This document shows, in pieces, positions 24,343 to 34,310 of a stretch of 64,000 nucleotides of DNA. Where the stretch lies: contig JBOFKD010000218.1 of the NCBI GenBank assembly GCA_051657165.1, positions 1 through 64,000 of the forward strand. The letters run 5' to 3'. The notes beneath the pieces were generated by a model, which saw nothing but the letters and a program-made list of their open reading frames with translations, was not told where the DNA came from and made no database searches. Every line of letters starts with the position of its first letter. The first letter of the stretch is position 1. The translations under genes and the position numbers were made by a program. The DNA is from UBA7332 sp051657165. Its GTDB lineage: Bacteria > Bacteroidota > Bacteroidia > Bacteroidales > UBA7332.

Positions 24343-25305
24343 CTATTGTTTATACTTATCGAGCTGTTTTCTCAGATCTTCCATGTCAATGTTGTTTTGA
24401 CGGAACTGAACTTCATCCCGAAGTTTATCTAAATCAATATTCCAGGAATCCCGCAACCACTGACGACAAATACTGAGTTTTCGAAGAATTATCTTATCAC
24501 CCTCAACACCATCGGCATCTGGAACCTCCACAACACTTCCTCCGTTTATCTGCCAGCCTTTAGCCGCAGTTTGAAGTAAAGCATTCCATTCGGTATCATC
24601 TTTTACTATATAATTGGCTATTACTTCTACAAAATCCTCACGGGTTTGAGAGCTTGCATACGGTGTTACAAATCCCAGTGATGCCACTACTCTCGGATCT
24701 CTGTTCTGCCAGCTGAACGGCTCGTAATAAACAGACGAAATTGTATTAAATTCTTTTGGATATGTTTTCGTCTGGTGCATAATATGAGCAAACTCATGAT
24801 GCATCGTTTTAAAATAGAACTCGTTCAGCATTGCCACATCTTTGTAGTCCAGATAATTACACCTGAATAGCGAAACTTTAATTCCTCCTTCAGCTAGTCC
24901 GAGTATCATAGTCCCGTTTGCCGGATTAAATGCAGGAGAACCTATTAAGTGAATAATTCGTGGTCCGTACATTTTCAGGAATTCATTATCGATTGCTGTT
25001 GAATAAGCATCAAACCAAAGATATTTAACCAGTAATGCCATATCAATTGCTTTGTCATATTGTGTAGGAACCAGATTATAATCCATATCAGCACCTACAT
25101 CCTGCAAACGATATCTAAAATCAAGATTAAAGGGAACCAGATAATTATCATATAGCCAGGCATCAAAAGGATATGATGCAGAATTCGGATCTAATTCGCT
25201 GGATGGGTCCTGAAAGATTGAGTCAGTGAATTTATCTTCAGTACAACTGCCCAGAGTCAGAAGAGTACAGAGGAAGACTATATATTTAGAGATATTTCTT
25301 TTCAT
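24343..25305 (-). CDS. Substrate-import-associated zinc metallohydrolase lipoprotein
   Basis: 320 residues. The lipoprotein signal has a lipobox ending LGSC followed by TEDKF. The zinc motif is H170-E-F-A-H174 in MHHEFAHIMHQ, with downstream acidic residues (EVIANYIVKDD) that could give the third ligand. The family is the HExxH lipoprotein associated with TonB-dependent import. Its position between SusD and DUF4302 is the expected one. It is likely a surface-exposed hydrolase trimming the imported substrate; whether that is a peptide is inference. Confidence 0.85.
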   Translation of the reverse strand: MKRNISKYIVFLCTLLTLGSCTEDKFTDSIFQDPSSELDPNSASYPFDAWLYDNYLVPFNLDFRYRLQDVGADMDYNLVPTQYDKAIDMALLVKYLWFDAYSTAIDNEFLKMYGPRIIHLIGSPAFNPANGTMILGLAEGGIKVSLFRCNYLDYKDVAMLNEFYFKTMHHEFAHIMHQTKTYPKEFNTISSVYYEPFSWQNRDPRVVASLGFVTPYASSQTREDFVEVIANYIVKDDTEWNALLQTAAKGWQINGGSVVEVPDADGVEGDKIILRKLSICRQWLRDSWNIDLDKLRDEVQFRQNNIDMEDLRKQLDKYKQ

Positions 25306-25325
25306 AAGTGATAAAATTTAGATTT

Positions 25326-26972
25326 TCAGTCAATGACTACACACTTTTCGGATAATTGAAGATTCTGATCTTTTGACGGAGCTACAAATCTGTCATTCGG
25401 AGCCATTCCGGAGGCTATAACTTCCTGAGGCAGCTGTATTGCACGTCTTGAATCATTCCATACAAGCTTCTCAACTCGCTCTCTTCCTATTTTATGCTCA
25501 ATTTCTATACCATATCGTTTGATATCAAACCATCTTAGACCATCAAAGATTGTTTCTATTCTTCTAAAATGAAGTACACAATGAACATATGGCTCCTGTT
25601 CCGGAGTGATTACAAAGTCGGAAGACATCAAAGTAGTATTAAGCGGAAATACAAACAATTTAGCCTGAGGTGTATAGAAGCTCTTAATCAATTGATGAGA
25701 AAGTGTCTTATACTCCGGACTGTTAATGGTCCTTGTAGGAGTTGTCTTGCGCGAATCATCCCACACTCTTAAATCATTCAGTGCATTATCAAACTGGTTT
25801 TTGTACACATAAGCCTCCGCACGACATAAAAGAGTCTCTTCACCCGTGAACTCACATCTTACTATATGAGGAAACCCGATTCCTGCAACTTTGTCGGTAT
25901 ATTCGAAAAACTCACCAACTTTCGGAAAGAATAATCCATATTCCTGTTTTCCTCTTAAATACAATCGACCTTCGTAGCAAGGATGAAAACTAGTTGTCCA
26001 TGTAGGGCCCCTTCCATAAACAGATCCTTCGGAAGCTTCACGGTTAAATCCATAACGGTTTCCAAAAACGCGGTTAAAGGTTGAGCTCGTAGCGAGAAGT
26101 AAAAAGTTATTTAAAGACTCTGAGTTTACCCAATGATTTTTAAACGAATCAAACGTAGGAGTATCCTCAGCCCAGGAGCGCATAAATCCGGCAGGGTCAC
26201 TGCCCAAAGCGATCGTTGCATGTTCTATTACTTTATCATAGTCGCGTATAAATAAATAAAATCGTGCTGCAAATGCATGAGCAGCTCTTTTATTAAAATG
26301 ATATTTCGGTACCTGATAAATGCCATCATCAATAAGAGATATACCTCTCTCCAGATCCTCTTTTATTTTCTGATAAACAGAAGCTACCGTACCTCTTTCA
26401 TATTGCACGAAAACAGTTTTTTCGGGTTCAGTTACATAAGGAATCCCCAAGTCCTGTTCACTCTGAGATACATTCTTATAGGACTGGCAAAAAATATTTG
26501 CAAGCAGAAAATGCTGATAAGCCCGACAGATTAAAGCTTCGCCTTTAACAGCTTTCACTTCATCTGCTCTTCCTTCATTTTCGAGTTTTTCGATTGCTTT
26601 CAATGCATGATTAGCTACCGCAATTCCATGGTAGCAAGCTTCCCACACATAAGAAGGGCTATCCTGCTGTTCGCTGGACTTAACATCTTCCCAGGCATAT
26701 ATTTCATCGTGCATTTTTTCCCGGGCACTCAATAATGGATAATAAATTCCATTCTTATCAGGAGAGGTATTATCCACGAAATTATCTCCGCTAAACTCCG
26801 TCAGTAATGAGTAATTTGCATTTGGGTAAGCACCTGTCAGAACTTCTGCTATTTGTGTCGGGCTTTTAAGCTCCGCTCTGTTATCAGGTACTTTATCCAG
26901 CATATCGCTACAACTGACACTTAATAAAGAAGTCAAAGCGATGAGTATATTTATTTTCAATCTGTTTTTCAT
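25326..26972 (-). CDS. SusD/RagB-family outer-membrane lipoprotein
   Basis: 548 residues. The lipoprotein signal ends at SVSC followed by SDMLDKVPDN. The N-terminal part has the SusD-like opening (LKSPTQIAEVLTGAYP) and TPR-like helices with GEALICRAYQHFLLANIFCQ; the C-terminal half has FRRIETIFDGLRWFDIKRYG, both diagnostic of RagB/SusD. It caps the SusC barrel and binds substrate at the cell surface. It starts 24 bp after susC-like. Confidence 0.95.
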   Translation of the reverse strand: MKNRLKINILIALTSLLSVSCSDMLDKVPDNRAELKSPTQIAEVLTGAYPNANYSLLTEFSGDNFVDNTSPDKNGIYYPLLSAREKMHDEIYAWEDVKSSEQQDSPSYVWEACYHGIAVANHALKAIEKLENEGRADEVKAVKGEALICRAYQHFLLANIFCQSYKNVSQSEQDLGIPYVTEPEKTVFVQYERGTVASVYQKIKEDLERGISLIDDGIYQVPKYHFNKRAAHAFAARFYLFIRDYDKVIEHATIALGSDPAGFMRSWAEDTPTFDSFKNHWVNSESLNNFLLLATSSTFNRVFGNRYGFNREASEGSVYGRGPTWTTSFHPCYEGRLYLRGKQEYGLFFPKVGEFFEYTDKVAGIGFPHIVRCEFTGEETLLCRAEAYVYKNQFDNALNDLRVWDDSRKTTPTRTINSPEYKTLSHQLIKSFYTPQAKLFVFPLNTTLMSSDFVITPEQEPYVHCVLHFRRIETIFDGLRWFDIKRYGIEIEHKIGRERVEKLVWNDSRRAIQLPQEVIASGMAPNDRFVAPSKDQNLQLSEKCVVID

Positions 26973-26996
26973 CTTAATTTCGTTTAGTTGTTATTC

Positions 26997-29900
26997 TTAA
27001 ATACCTAGTCTGAGAGTAAGTGTGAACTGTTTTGGCATTGGTGTTGCGACCCCTCCGCTATTAAAAAATTCAGGATCCTGTCCGTTTAATTTTTTGTCTG
27101 CATAAATCAGAAACAGATTTGTAGCCTGCAATTTGATCTGTAAGTTTTCTATCTTCACAGATGACAACCAATTCTTAGGAAAATCATACGTCAGAGATAT
27201 TTCTTTCATACGAATGAAATCTCCTTTTGCAATACGTGCTGTCGAATAATTATAGGCATTATAGGCATACGACAAATACGGATCGTTCCTGTTCTGACGA
27301 CGGCTCGCAATAACCGGAACATCTGTGATTGATTCATCTCCCGGTAAGGTCCATCTGTTTTTGAATTCCTTTGGCAGAGCAGTCATATCTGTATATGAAT
27401 TACTGAATACAGGATCCAGACGAACGACATTTCCAAATGAATAGGTCAGAAACAAATTCAAACGGAAGTTTTTATAACTGAGAACATTCCCGAACCCTCC
27501 GGTAATCGTTGGTTCTGATGGCCCTTCGTATTTAAGAAAATCCAGTTTATCAAACTCCTGAAAATTGATGGATGAAACAGTCAGATCTCCATTTTCGTTA
27601 ATAAACGTAGGTAACCCTTCTTCATTCAGTCCCATAAATGGAATCGAAAAAATAGAGCGGTTAGAGTAGCCTTCTAATGCATAACCAACACCGGAGATTA
27701 AGTCTATAACCTTAGTTCTGGTATCCAGTCGTGTAATCTTATTTTTAATTTTAGCAAAAGTCAGGTCCGTAGTCCAGGTAAAATCTTTTGTCACAATATT
27801 TTTAGTTGACAGTGTAGCTTCAAATCCTGAAGATTTCATACCTGCTACATTCGCATATTTACCAATCACACCACCACAACCCTGTGTATATGCCATACCA
27901 ATCAAATCATAATTATTCCGGGTGTAAGCATCAAATGATAAGTTTATGCGATAATCCAATAATCCCAGATCAAAACCGGCATTAAATTCGTGCTTTTTCT
28001 CATAAGTAAGATCACTGTTTTCAATATCAACCAGATCTAGCCCCGATTCTGCCACATTGGCGAATGGTCTCCATGGTGAATAAGGCTTAAATACAGGCTG
28101 GGCATTAGTTACGAATGCCGGCCCTCTGTCTCCGGTTAATGAATAAGATGCTTTAACAGTAAGATGCGAAACCGGTGAATTTTCAGGAAACCATTTCTCC
28201 TGAGAAGCATTCCAGGCTCCTGCAATATTATATGTTGGCAACCATCTCGACTTACGGGATTTACCTAATTTATTTGTCCCTTCATAACGCCCTGTAAGAT
28301 TTAAGGTATACAATCCCTTATAAGAATATGTCGCAGACGCGAAATAAGCAAGGCTTCTTACGTAGCTCCACAGATTGCCGTAGTAATTTGAATTCTCTTC
28401 TTTTTGTTGTTTAAATAACTCATGATTAATAAACGGGATTCCTCCATTCTCATACAGGAAGCCCCATCCCTGAAAGTTAACCGCATTCCGATCCAGAGAA
28501 TTAGATTCAATACCTCCGAAGAAATTCACAATATGTTTTTCTTCATTGAATGCATTATTATAAGAGACTGTACCACGGAAGTCATACTGTTTTACACTAT
28601 AATCATTTCTATAATAGATACCACCTTTCGGAAGAATCGTTTCAGGCAGAGCATTTGGATCATCCGGATTTGTATAGAGATAAGGATTCATATCGCGGAT
28701 GGTTGCATTTTCCGGCATCACTCCGGCACGAAAGGCTTCGGCCTGATTCGAATGATCTTTTACAAAATGCTCCTGAACGGATGACTGGTAACGCATAGCT
28801 GCCAATCCACTAAGTTCCAGCCCCTGAATAATCTTCCATGTTGCTTCGGCCTGAAACTTGAGATCAGTTACATTCAAATCTATATAATTGTTATCAAGCT
28901 CATTGAAGATATTGAACGGTGCAAAGTTTCGGGTGTAGGTTTGATCCGGCTCCATAGTTCTCGAAGTATTCAGCGCATAGCTATAAGGATTTATATCGAA
29001 ACTTCGTTTTACGGCTCCACTCACAACATCTACCTCCTGACTCAATGTTCCGGGAGCTGTCTGCTGACGATAAGATCCGTTTGTAAGTAAACTTACCTTC
29101 AGTGCTTTTGATATATGGTAAGTTGCATTAGCGTTTGCAGTGTATCTTTTTACGGAACTGGCTTTCGTCCAGCCCGGATCATCCATAAATGAAAGAGAAG
29201 CATAAAGCTGAGCTTTTTCGGTACCACTTGATATACTGACTGCATGATTCATCGTAAATGTCTGACGAAACAATAAGTCAAACCAGTCTGTGTTACGAAA
29301 TTCAGCATCCCGCAGATAGCCATTTATAGCCTGAGGAGTATTGGCAAGTCCATATAACCCGCTACTAGTATTATATTGATCTATCAATTGATACATTTTT
29401 CCATAAATACCTGAACTGGAAGAGTTAGCAAGACTGGCAAACTCAAGCCATCCTTTAGCTTCCATTTCTTTGTAAATCCCCATTTGTTCCTGAGAATTAC
29501 AAATATTAAAATTGGAATAGTGGGGCTTCATCCTAGTAGAAAACTCACCAGTATAGCTTAGTTTACTTGAGCCGGCCTTACCTCTTTTTGTAGTAACTAC
29601 GATTACACCTGCCATTGCACGTGCTCCGTATATGGAGGTAGCAGAACCATCTTTAAGGATCTGAAAGCTCTCGATATCATCTGCATTTAGTCCGGCAATT
29701 GCTGAAGATATTAATGTTACAGCATCACCAGAAGAAAGCTGATCACTGGATACATCTACAGCATCTTCAACAACTACACCGTCCACAACCCATAATGGTT
29801 TTGAACTACCATAAATAGACGTAGCTCCTCTTACCCGTATTTTAGGCGCAGTACCGAAAGTTCCCGATACATTCTGGATAGACACACCGGCAGCTTTTCC

Positions 29901-30329
29901 CTCTAACGAACGGCTCACATCAGCAACGCCATCCAGCTTTGCCTGGCCCGCCTCGAGTTTAGTGGTCGCCCCGGTAAATAAACGTTTGTCCATCTTTTGC
30001 ATGCCGGTTACAACAACCTCCTGTATCTGTTCTGTTTCAGGCTGCAATACAATTCTCATATTTGCTTTCGGAGCAATGTCCTGTGCCTTTAATCCAATGA
30101 ATGAGATTGTTAGAAGTTTTGAGTTTTCAGGTATTTTGAAAGAAAACTTCCCGTCCATATCAGTAGTCGTACCAATTGACGGACTACCTTTCACGATTAT
30201 GGAAGCACCAATAACCGGTTCCTGATCCTCGGCAGATATTACTACTCCGGACACTTGAGTCTGTTGTGCATATACAGATGCAAAACAGAAGAAGAGAATA
30301 ATTGGAAAGAGATGTAAAAAATGTTTCAT
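26997..30329 (-). CDS. SusC/RagA-family TonB-linked outer-membrane transporter
   Basis: 1110 residues. The signal peptide ends around VYAQQ. A carboxypeptidase-like regulatory domain (about 25-105; VSGVVISAEDQEPVIGASI, then DGKFSF) is followed by a TonB-box-like EVVVTGMQKMDKR, a plug (about 115-260; IRVRGATSIYGSSKPLWVVDG and ILKDGSATSIYGARAMAGVI) and a 22-strand barrel ending in FTLTLRLGI. It moves substrate across the outer membrane with TonB energy. The first gene of a five-gene operon. No glycoside hydrolase is nearby, and a zinc hydrolase is present, which favours a peptide-like substrate over a glycan, though this is inference. Confidence 0.96.
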   Translation of the reverse strand: MKHFLHLFPIILFFCFASVYAQQTQVSGVVISAEDQEPVIGASIIVKGSPSIGTTTDMDGKFSFKIPENSKLLTISFIGLKAQDIAPKANMRIVLQPETEQIQEVVVTGMQKMDKRLFTGATTKLEAGQAKLDGVADVSRSLEGKAAGVSIQNVSGTFGTAPKIRVRGATSIYGSSKPLWVVDGVVVEDAVDVSSDQLSSGDAVTLISSAIAGLNADDIESFQILKDGSATSIYGARAMAGVIVVTTKRGKAGSSKLSYTGEFSTRMKPHYSNFNICNSQEQMGIYKEMEAKGWLEFASLANSSSSGIYGKMYQLIDQYNTSSGLYGLANTPQAINGYLRDAEFRNTDWFDLLFRQTFTMNHAVSISSGTEKAQLYASLSFMDDPGWTKASSVKRYTANANATYHISKALKVSLLTNGSYRQQTAPGTLSQEVDVVSGAVKRSFDINPYSYALNTSRTMEPDQTYTRNFAPFNIFNELDNNYIDLNVTDLKFQAEATWKIIQGLELSGLAAMRYQSSVQEHFVKDHSNQAEAFRAGVMPENATIRDMNPYLYTNPDDPNALPETILPKGGIYYRNDYSVKQYDFRGTVSYNNAFNEEKHIVNFFGGIESNSLDRNAVNFQGWGFLYENGGIPFINHELFKQQKEENSNYYGNLWSYVRSLAYFASATYSYKGLYTLNLTGRYEGTNKLGKSRKSRWLPTYNIAGAWNASQEKWFPENSPVSHLTVKASYSLTGDRGPAFVTNAQPVFKPYSPWRPFANVAESGLDLVDIENSDLTYEKKHEFNAGFDLGLLDYRINLSFDAYTRNNYDLIGMAYTQGCGGVIGKYANVAGMKSSGFEATLSTKNIVTKDFTWTTDLTFAKIKNKITRLDTRTKVIDLISGVGYALEGYSNRSIFSIPFMGLNEEGLPTFINENGDLTVSSINFQEFDKLDFLKYEGPSEPTITGGFGNVLSYKNFRLNLFLTYSFGNVVRLDPVFSNSYTDMTALPKEFKNRWTLPGDESITDVPVIASRRQNRNDPYLSYAYNAYNYSTARIAKGDFIRMKEISLTYDFPKNWLSSVKIENLQIKLQATNLFLIYADKKLNGQDPEFFNSGGVATPMPKQFTLTLRLGI

Positions 30330-30921
30330 AAGGTCTCCGTTATTAAAAAATTCTGTTTTAAATTCTTCTCTTAATCAGATTCACTTATGGGAACAGTAGC
30401 CCTACAGGTTTTTCATTGCTATTATAAAACCATTTACTTAGTTCCCCGGTATCTTAAAAAAATGACTGTAACCTACGGGTATAAAGCAGCGTAATATAGG
30501 CTGACCAGTTACCCGAAAAAATATGACTATAAATTAGAAAAAGGATTTTACGGAAAAATAAGAAGCTCTTAGTAAGAGATCCTGATATTCCGAAGGGAAA
30601 AGAATAGAAGATTTGAGTTTGCTATTATTAGACTATTCTTTATTTCTCCCTAAAAGAGAATTATAAATTAATACTTCTTTACACAAAAATCGAACACGCA
30701 AATTCTCTCAATACACGATTAAATATATCTTTTTGCTATAAGTTCAACAGCAAAAGTATCATAATGTTTCATTAAAAAAAATTACACATTCTAATTAGTC
30801 AAAAAAAATGCCCGTAAAATAGACTTTTACGAGCATAAAATATGATATAAAACATAATAATATATTTGATTTATTAAGATATAACAACAGATGGATTTAA
30901 TTGGTCGTTATCCTGAGACAC
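30330..30921 (-). promoter_or_regulatory. Upstream region of the SusC operon
   Basis: A TACTTTTG box (minus strand, 30751-30758) fits the -7 consensus and would give a leader of about 415 bases. The leader contains an inverted repeat, CGGGTA (30476-30481) with TACCCG (30510-30515). No sigma/anti-sigma genes and no known riboswitch were recognised here. No gene was seen in this 590-bp stretch. Confidence 0.4.
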
Positions 30922-30968
30922 AAAAAAAGGAATGTCCGGATGCTTTCACATCCAGACATTCCTTTTCG
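30922..30968 (-). terminator. Rho-independent terminator of the PSD-family gene
   Basis: Near-perfect 18-bp stem (AAAAGGAATGTCCGGATG with CATCCAGACATTCCTTTT, one mismatch), loop CTTTCA, with a T run on the minus strand. Confidence 0.85.
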
Positions 30969-31007
30969 TTAAATTAATTTATCTCAACAACTAGTCAATC
31001 TATAAGA

Positions 31008-32153
31008 TTATTTATTCATCGGATAAGCTTTAGCTACAGCAGTACCCATTTTATAATGTACGCCCGGTTGAGCTGTAATACAAACATTACTTTGACGCTG
31101 GAATACCATTACGATATCTGAACCACCGAACTGGAAGTAAGAAATCTCATCTCCTTTCTGAAGAATCTGACCTTCTTCACAAGTCACAATTACCGATGAA
31201 ACCTGAGCCATACCCATAGGTAAAATAGCAACCAAACCAATTTCAGATTCAATAACTACTAATCCTCTTGTTTGCATAAACTCATAGCCTGGATTATCCG
31301 GTGCGTCAAACACACGTTTCATTTTTAATTTATTTTTTGCATTCGGATCCGAAACTTCTTCAGGCTCAACTTCCAGATAAACTGTACCAGGAATGACTCT
31401 TGCTTCCAATACTTTACCACCTACAGGAGTATGTTCTCTGTGATAGTCAAATGTATTTAGGAAAGAGTGACACCAGATACCACCTTTGAATGCATCTTTG
31501 TATGGACTATCCTGAAGCAATTCTTCAATTTTCCATTGGATTCCTTTAATATCTACATGAGAATCTGCACGTACTTCCCATTGTCCGTCAAAAGTAGCAT
31601 CAGCCGGAGAAACAATAACTGTCTGATCATTTATCGCAGCAATTGGTCTGTAACCCGGTTTCACGCGTCTTCCAAATAGCTGATTGTATGTTTTCCATCC
31701 GCCACGAGGTCTGTCATATTCATCCATATTGTAAATAGGAGAATCATAGAATGATTTTTCTGACTCCGGTGTAAGTGATTCAGGAGTATCCATAAATGCA
31801 CCAAACGCAGTTACATATTTAACCATCCAGGCAGAAAGCGGAGTTAGTTTTTGTTCTTTATCATGCGGTACAACTGCATTCTGCAATTCTTTAACAGGAT
31901 CCATATCTAATAAAAAGTAAAATTTACAAACATGTTCGTAAACAACTTTTCCGGTTTCATTTTCTGCAGGTATCCATGTCAACTGTTTATCCAGCCAATC
32001 GTAATAGTCTTCCATGGTTTTGAAATCTGAAATTTCTTCAATATTATACGATTGTGCTTTTTTCAGAGCCTGATTAAATTTATCACTCCAGTTATTCGCT
32101 TTAATTAGGTCAATTAACTCCTGAACGACAGGAGCATGCTTTTTGGAATTCAT
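31008..32153 (-). CDS. Phosphatidylserine-decarboxylase-family protein with N-terminal PSDC domain
   Basis: 381 residues. The N-terminal part (about 1-140) matches the domain associated with PSD-like proteins. The C-terminal part is the PSD fold with the pyruvoyl-forming motif FQFGGSD: Gly344-Ser345 would be the self-cleavage point, in place of the LGST of housekeeping Psd. No membrane helix was seen. Proteins of this subgroup, including fungal tryptophan decarboxylase PsiD, can act on free amino acids rather than phosphatidylserine. Its divergent position next to an amino-acid decarboxylase and antiporter supports such a role here, but the substrate is unknown. Confidence 0.75.
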   Translation of the reverse strand: MNSKKHAPVVQELIDLIKANNWSDKFNQALKKAQSYNIEEISDFKTMEDYYDWLDKQLTWIPAENETGKVVYEHVCKFYFLLDMDPVKELQNAVVPHDKEQKLTPLSAWMVKYVTAFGAFMDTPESLTPESEKSFYDSPIYNMDEYDRPRGGWKTYNQLFGRRVKPGYRPIAAINDQTVIVSPADATFDGQWEVRADSHVDIKGIQWKIEELLQDSPYKDAFKGGIWCHSFLNTFDYHREHTPVGGKVLEARVIPGTVYLEVEPEEVSDPNAKNKLKMKRVFDAPDNPGYEFMQTRGLVVIESEIGLVAILPMGMAQVSSVIVTCEEGQILQKGDEISYFQFGGSDIVMVFQRQSNVCITAQPGVHYKMGTAVAKAYPMNK

Positions 32154-32511
32154 AACAATTAAGGTTTAAATTAGTAATTTGAAATGCGTGCCGTACAAGC
32201 AACATACTTCAGTTTTCATGTCATTAAAAACCAATACACTCAGACAATAGTTTAGTAATTTGCATTATTTTACATATAGTTAAATTTCACAAGTACATGA
32301 AAACACTTCGAAATCAAAAGTTGTTCAATTAACACATATCAACCTACAAGTTAATTAATAATAATAATCGAAAGTAGGGCAATCCTTCTGAAACTCAGAT
32401 TTGTTCTTTGAAGGTAAACAGAAAATCAGGGTGATTTTATAGATACACAATCCTTTTATGTATTTATAAAATATAATCATCACACTATAATAAACCTTAA
32501 TTGATTTCGTT
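32154..32511. promoter_or_regulatory. Divergent promoter region with inverted repeat
   Basis: 358 bases between the divergent PSD-family gene and the PLP decarboxylase. A perfect 10-bp inverted repeat, GTTTTCATGT (32212-32221) and ACATGAAAAC (32295-32304), flanks 73 A/T-rich bases. No exact TAnnTTTG box was found on either strand. No gene seen. Confidence 0.35.
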
Positions 32512-34272
32512 ATGAGTAAAAACATGAATTTTGGTGAAATCTGGAAAGATGGCCAAATCGTAGAGAATGCTCCAAAATGGGCTGCTTATCGTAAAATTCA
32601 AGTACAAGAATTCCCTTCACCTTTCCGGGGAACAGCAGACCCTCTTGCTGATTCAATTGCCAAAGCTGTTAAAAAAATGGATCAGCTAAAACCGGATGCA
32701 GCTACCGGAGGTCCAGTATTCTTAGGTACAGATCCTACATTAACTTACACATATCCTGAAGTTAAAAACGTAAAAATGCCTCAAAAGGGAGAAAACATTG
32801 ATCAGGTTATTGATGATGTTGTTAATCTTTTCCAGGGAGCACCGAACTGGGGTAATCCGCTTACAATGTGTAACATCATCCCTCAATGTAATACAGCAGG
32901 GATCGTTGCATCAATGATTAGCCAGATATTTGCACCAAATATTCTTGAAGGTGAATATTCATATAATGTACACAAAGCCGAGCTTGAAACAGCTGGTATG
33001 ATAGCTAATCTTATCGGTTGGGAACCAACCAAAGCGGGAGCTATTTATACTTGGGGCGGTGGCGGATGCTGGACATACGCCGTAAAATATGGTTTGACAC
33101 GTGTATTGCCGGATTCCCGTTACAAAGGTGTCAGAACAGATGCTAAAATCTTGTGTTCTGAACAAGCTCACTACGCACAACAAAATGCTTCGGACTGGAT
33201 GGGAGTTGGTATGGATAATGTAATCCGTATTAAAACAGACCCTGAAACCAATCAAATGGACGTAAAAGATCTTGCCTATGTAATGAAAGATCTTACTTCC
33301 AGAGGTATTCCTGTTGCAACAGTTGTTTGTACGATGGGTACAACAGATGCATGCGCATTTGACCCTGTAGGAAAAGTTCGCGAAGTTATGGATCAATATC
33401 CTAACCCTAAAGGTTTCGGGAAAGCTATTCTTTATTGCGACTGCGTAGTAGGATGGTCATGGATTACTTTCAAACATTATGATTTTGATAAAAATCCTCT
33501 TGGATTCTCCGAAAAAATACTTCCTGTGTTGAAACGCAATGCTGAGATGTATAAAGATATTATCTATGCCGATGCTATTGGTATTGACTTCCATAAATTA
33601 GGTTTTGCACCATACGTAAGTAGCTGTTTCGTATATCAGAATGCAAAAGAATTTGAAGATTTGCACAGACGTGGCGAAGATGCTTATCTACAGGTGAGAA
33701 CTCCTTACAACCCAATGTATTATACATGTGAGGTTTCTCGTACAAGTTCTGGTTCTTTAGCAGGATGGGCTACACTGAAATATTTCGGTATTGAAGGATT
33801 CCAGGCTATTATCGGTGGTATCGAAGAAGTTAAATACCACTTATATGACTTGATCCAGAGACGTGATGATATGGCGATTGCCAATCCGGATGATACTGGA
33901 TTCATTACTCTTTTCCGTCCTTACCCTAAAGGTGTGGATGCACGCAGACAGTTTGAAGAAGAACTAAACGATCCGAACAAACGCTCTGAATTGATTAAAC
34001 ACAATCGCATCATCCATGCAATTGGAGACAAATTGTACGAATGGTATCGCCAGGGTAAAACTATTAATGGTAAATACACTCCTTACTTAAGTTTCAGTAC
34101 AGGATTCAGAACTACCAACTACAACAGAGATGAGCATGATGCGGAAGCTGTAATCTACGCTATTAAATCATTCCCTATGAATGTATTTATTACGCCGGAA
34201 GTTATGGATCATATGCTGGCTTGTGTAGAAGCTGCACGTGACGAAGTCATGAAAGAGTTCAATCAGATTTGA
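32512..34272 (+). CDS. Group II PLP-dependent amino-acid decarboxylase (tyrosine/glutamate decarboxylase-like)
   Basis: 586 residues, close to the length of bacterial tyrosine decarboxylases (about 610) and longer than GadB (about 466). The PLP lysine is Lys362 in DFHKLGFAPY; Asp in ILYCDCVVGWSW would bind the pyridine nitrogen; the phosphate-binding region is IYTWGGGGCWTYAVKYGL. It is cytoplasmic and consumes a proton per turnover. It is followed by a GadC-like antiporter after a 13-bp hairpin, so the pair should work as decarboxylase plus substrate/product exchanger. The motif is not the SGHKFG of GadB, so glutamate should not be assumed; tyrosine, aspartate or another amino acid is possible. 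Confidence 0.85.
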   Translation: MSKNMNFGEIWKDGQIVENAPKWAAYRKIQVQEFPSPFRGTADPLADSIAKAVKKMDQLKPDAATGGPVFLGTDPTLTYTYPEVKNVKMPQKGENIDQVIDDVVNLFQGAPNWGNPLTMCNIIPQCNTAGIVASMISQIFAPNILEGEYSYNVHKAELETAGMIANLIGWEPTKAGAIYTWGGGGCWTYAVKYGLTRVLPDSRYKGVRTDAKILCSEQAHYAQQNASDWMGVGMDNVIRIKTDPETNQMDVKDLAYVMKDLTSRGIPVATVVCTMGTTDACAFDPVGKVREVMDQYPNPKGFGKAILYCDCVVGWSWITFKHYDFDKNPLGFSEKILPVLKRNAEMYKDIIYADAIGIDFHKLGFAPYVSSCFVYQNAKEFEDLHRRGEDAYLQVRTPYNPMYYTCEVSRTSSGSLAGWATLKYFGIEGFQAIIGGIEEVKYHLYDLIQRRDDMAIANPDDTGFITLFRPYPKGVDARRQFEEELNDPNKRSELIKHNRIIHAIGDKLYEWYRQGKTINGKYTPYLSFSTGFRTTNYNRDEHDAEAVIYAIKSFPMNVFITPEVMDHMLACVEAARDEVMKEFNQI

Positions 34273-34310
34273 TTCGGTTCGACTTACCTTTTGGATTCTA
34301 AATAATGAAT

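Noticed and set aside
30330..30750. TPP, cobalamin or SAM riboswitch in the susC leader
   Set aside because: None of the conserved core motifs of these riboswitches could be found on the minus strand.
32154..32511. Phase-variable invertible promoter as a firm call
   Set aside because: The inverted repeats are only 10 bp, no recombinase gene is nearby and no standard -7 box lies between them, so it is kept only as a low-interest possibility.
32512..34272. Naming the PLP decarboxylase GadB
   Set aside because: The lysine motif and the length differ from GadB and are closer to tyrosine-decarboxylase-type enzymes, so the substrate is left open.
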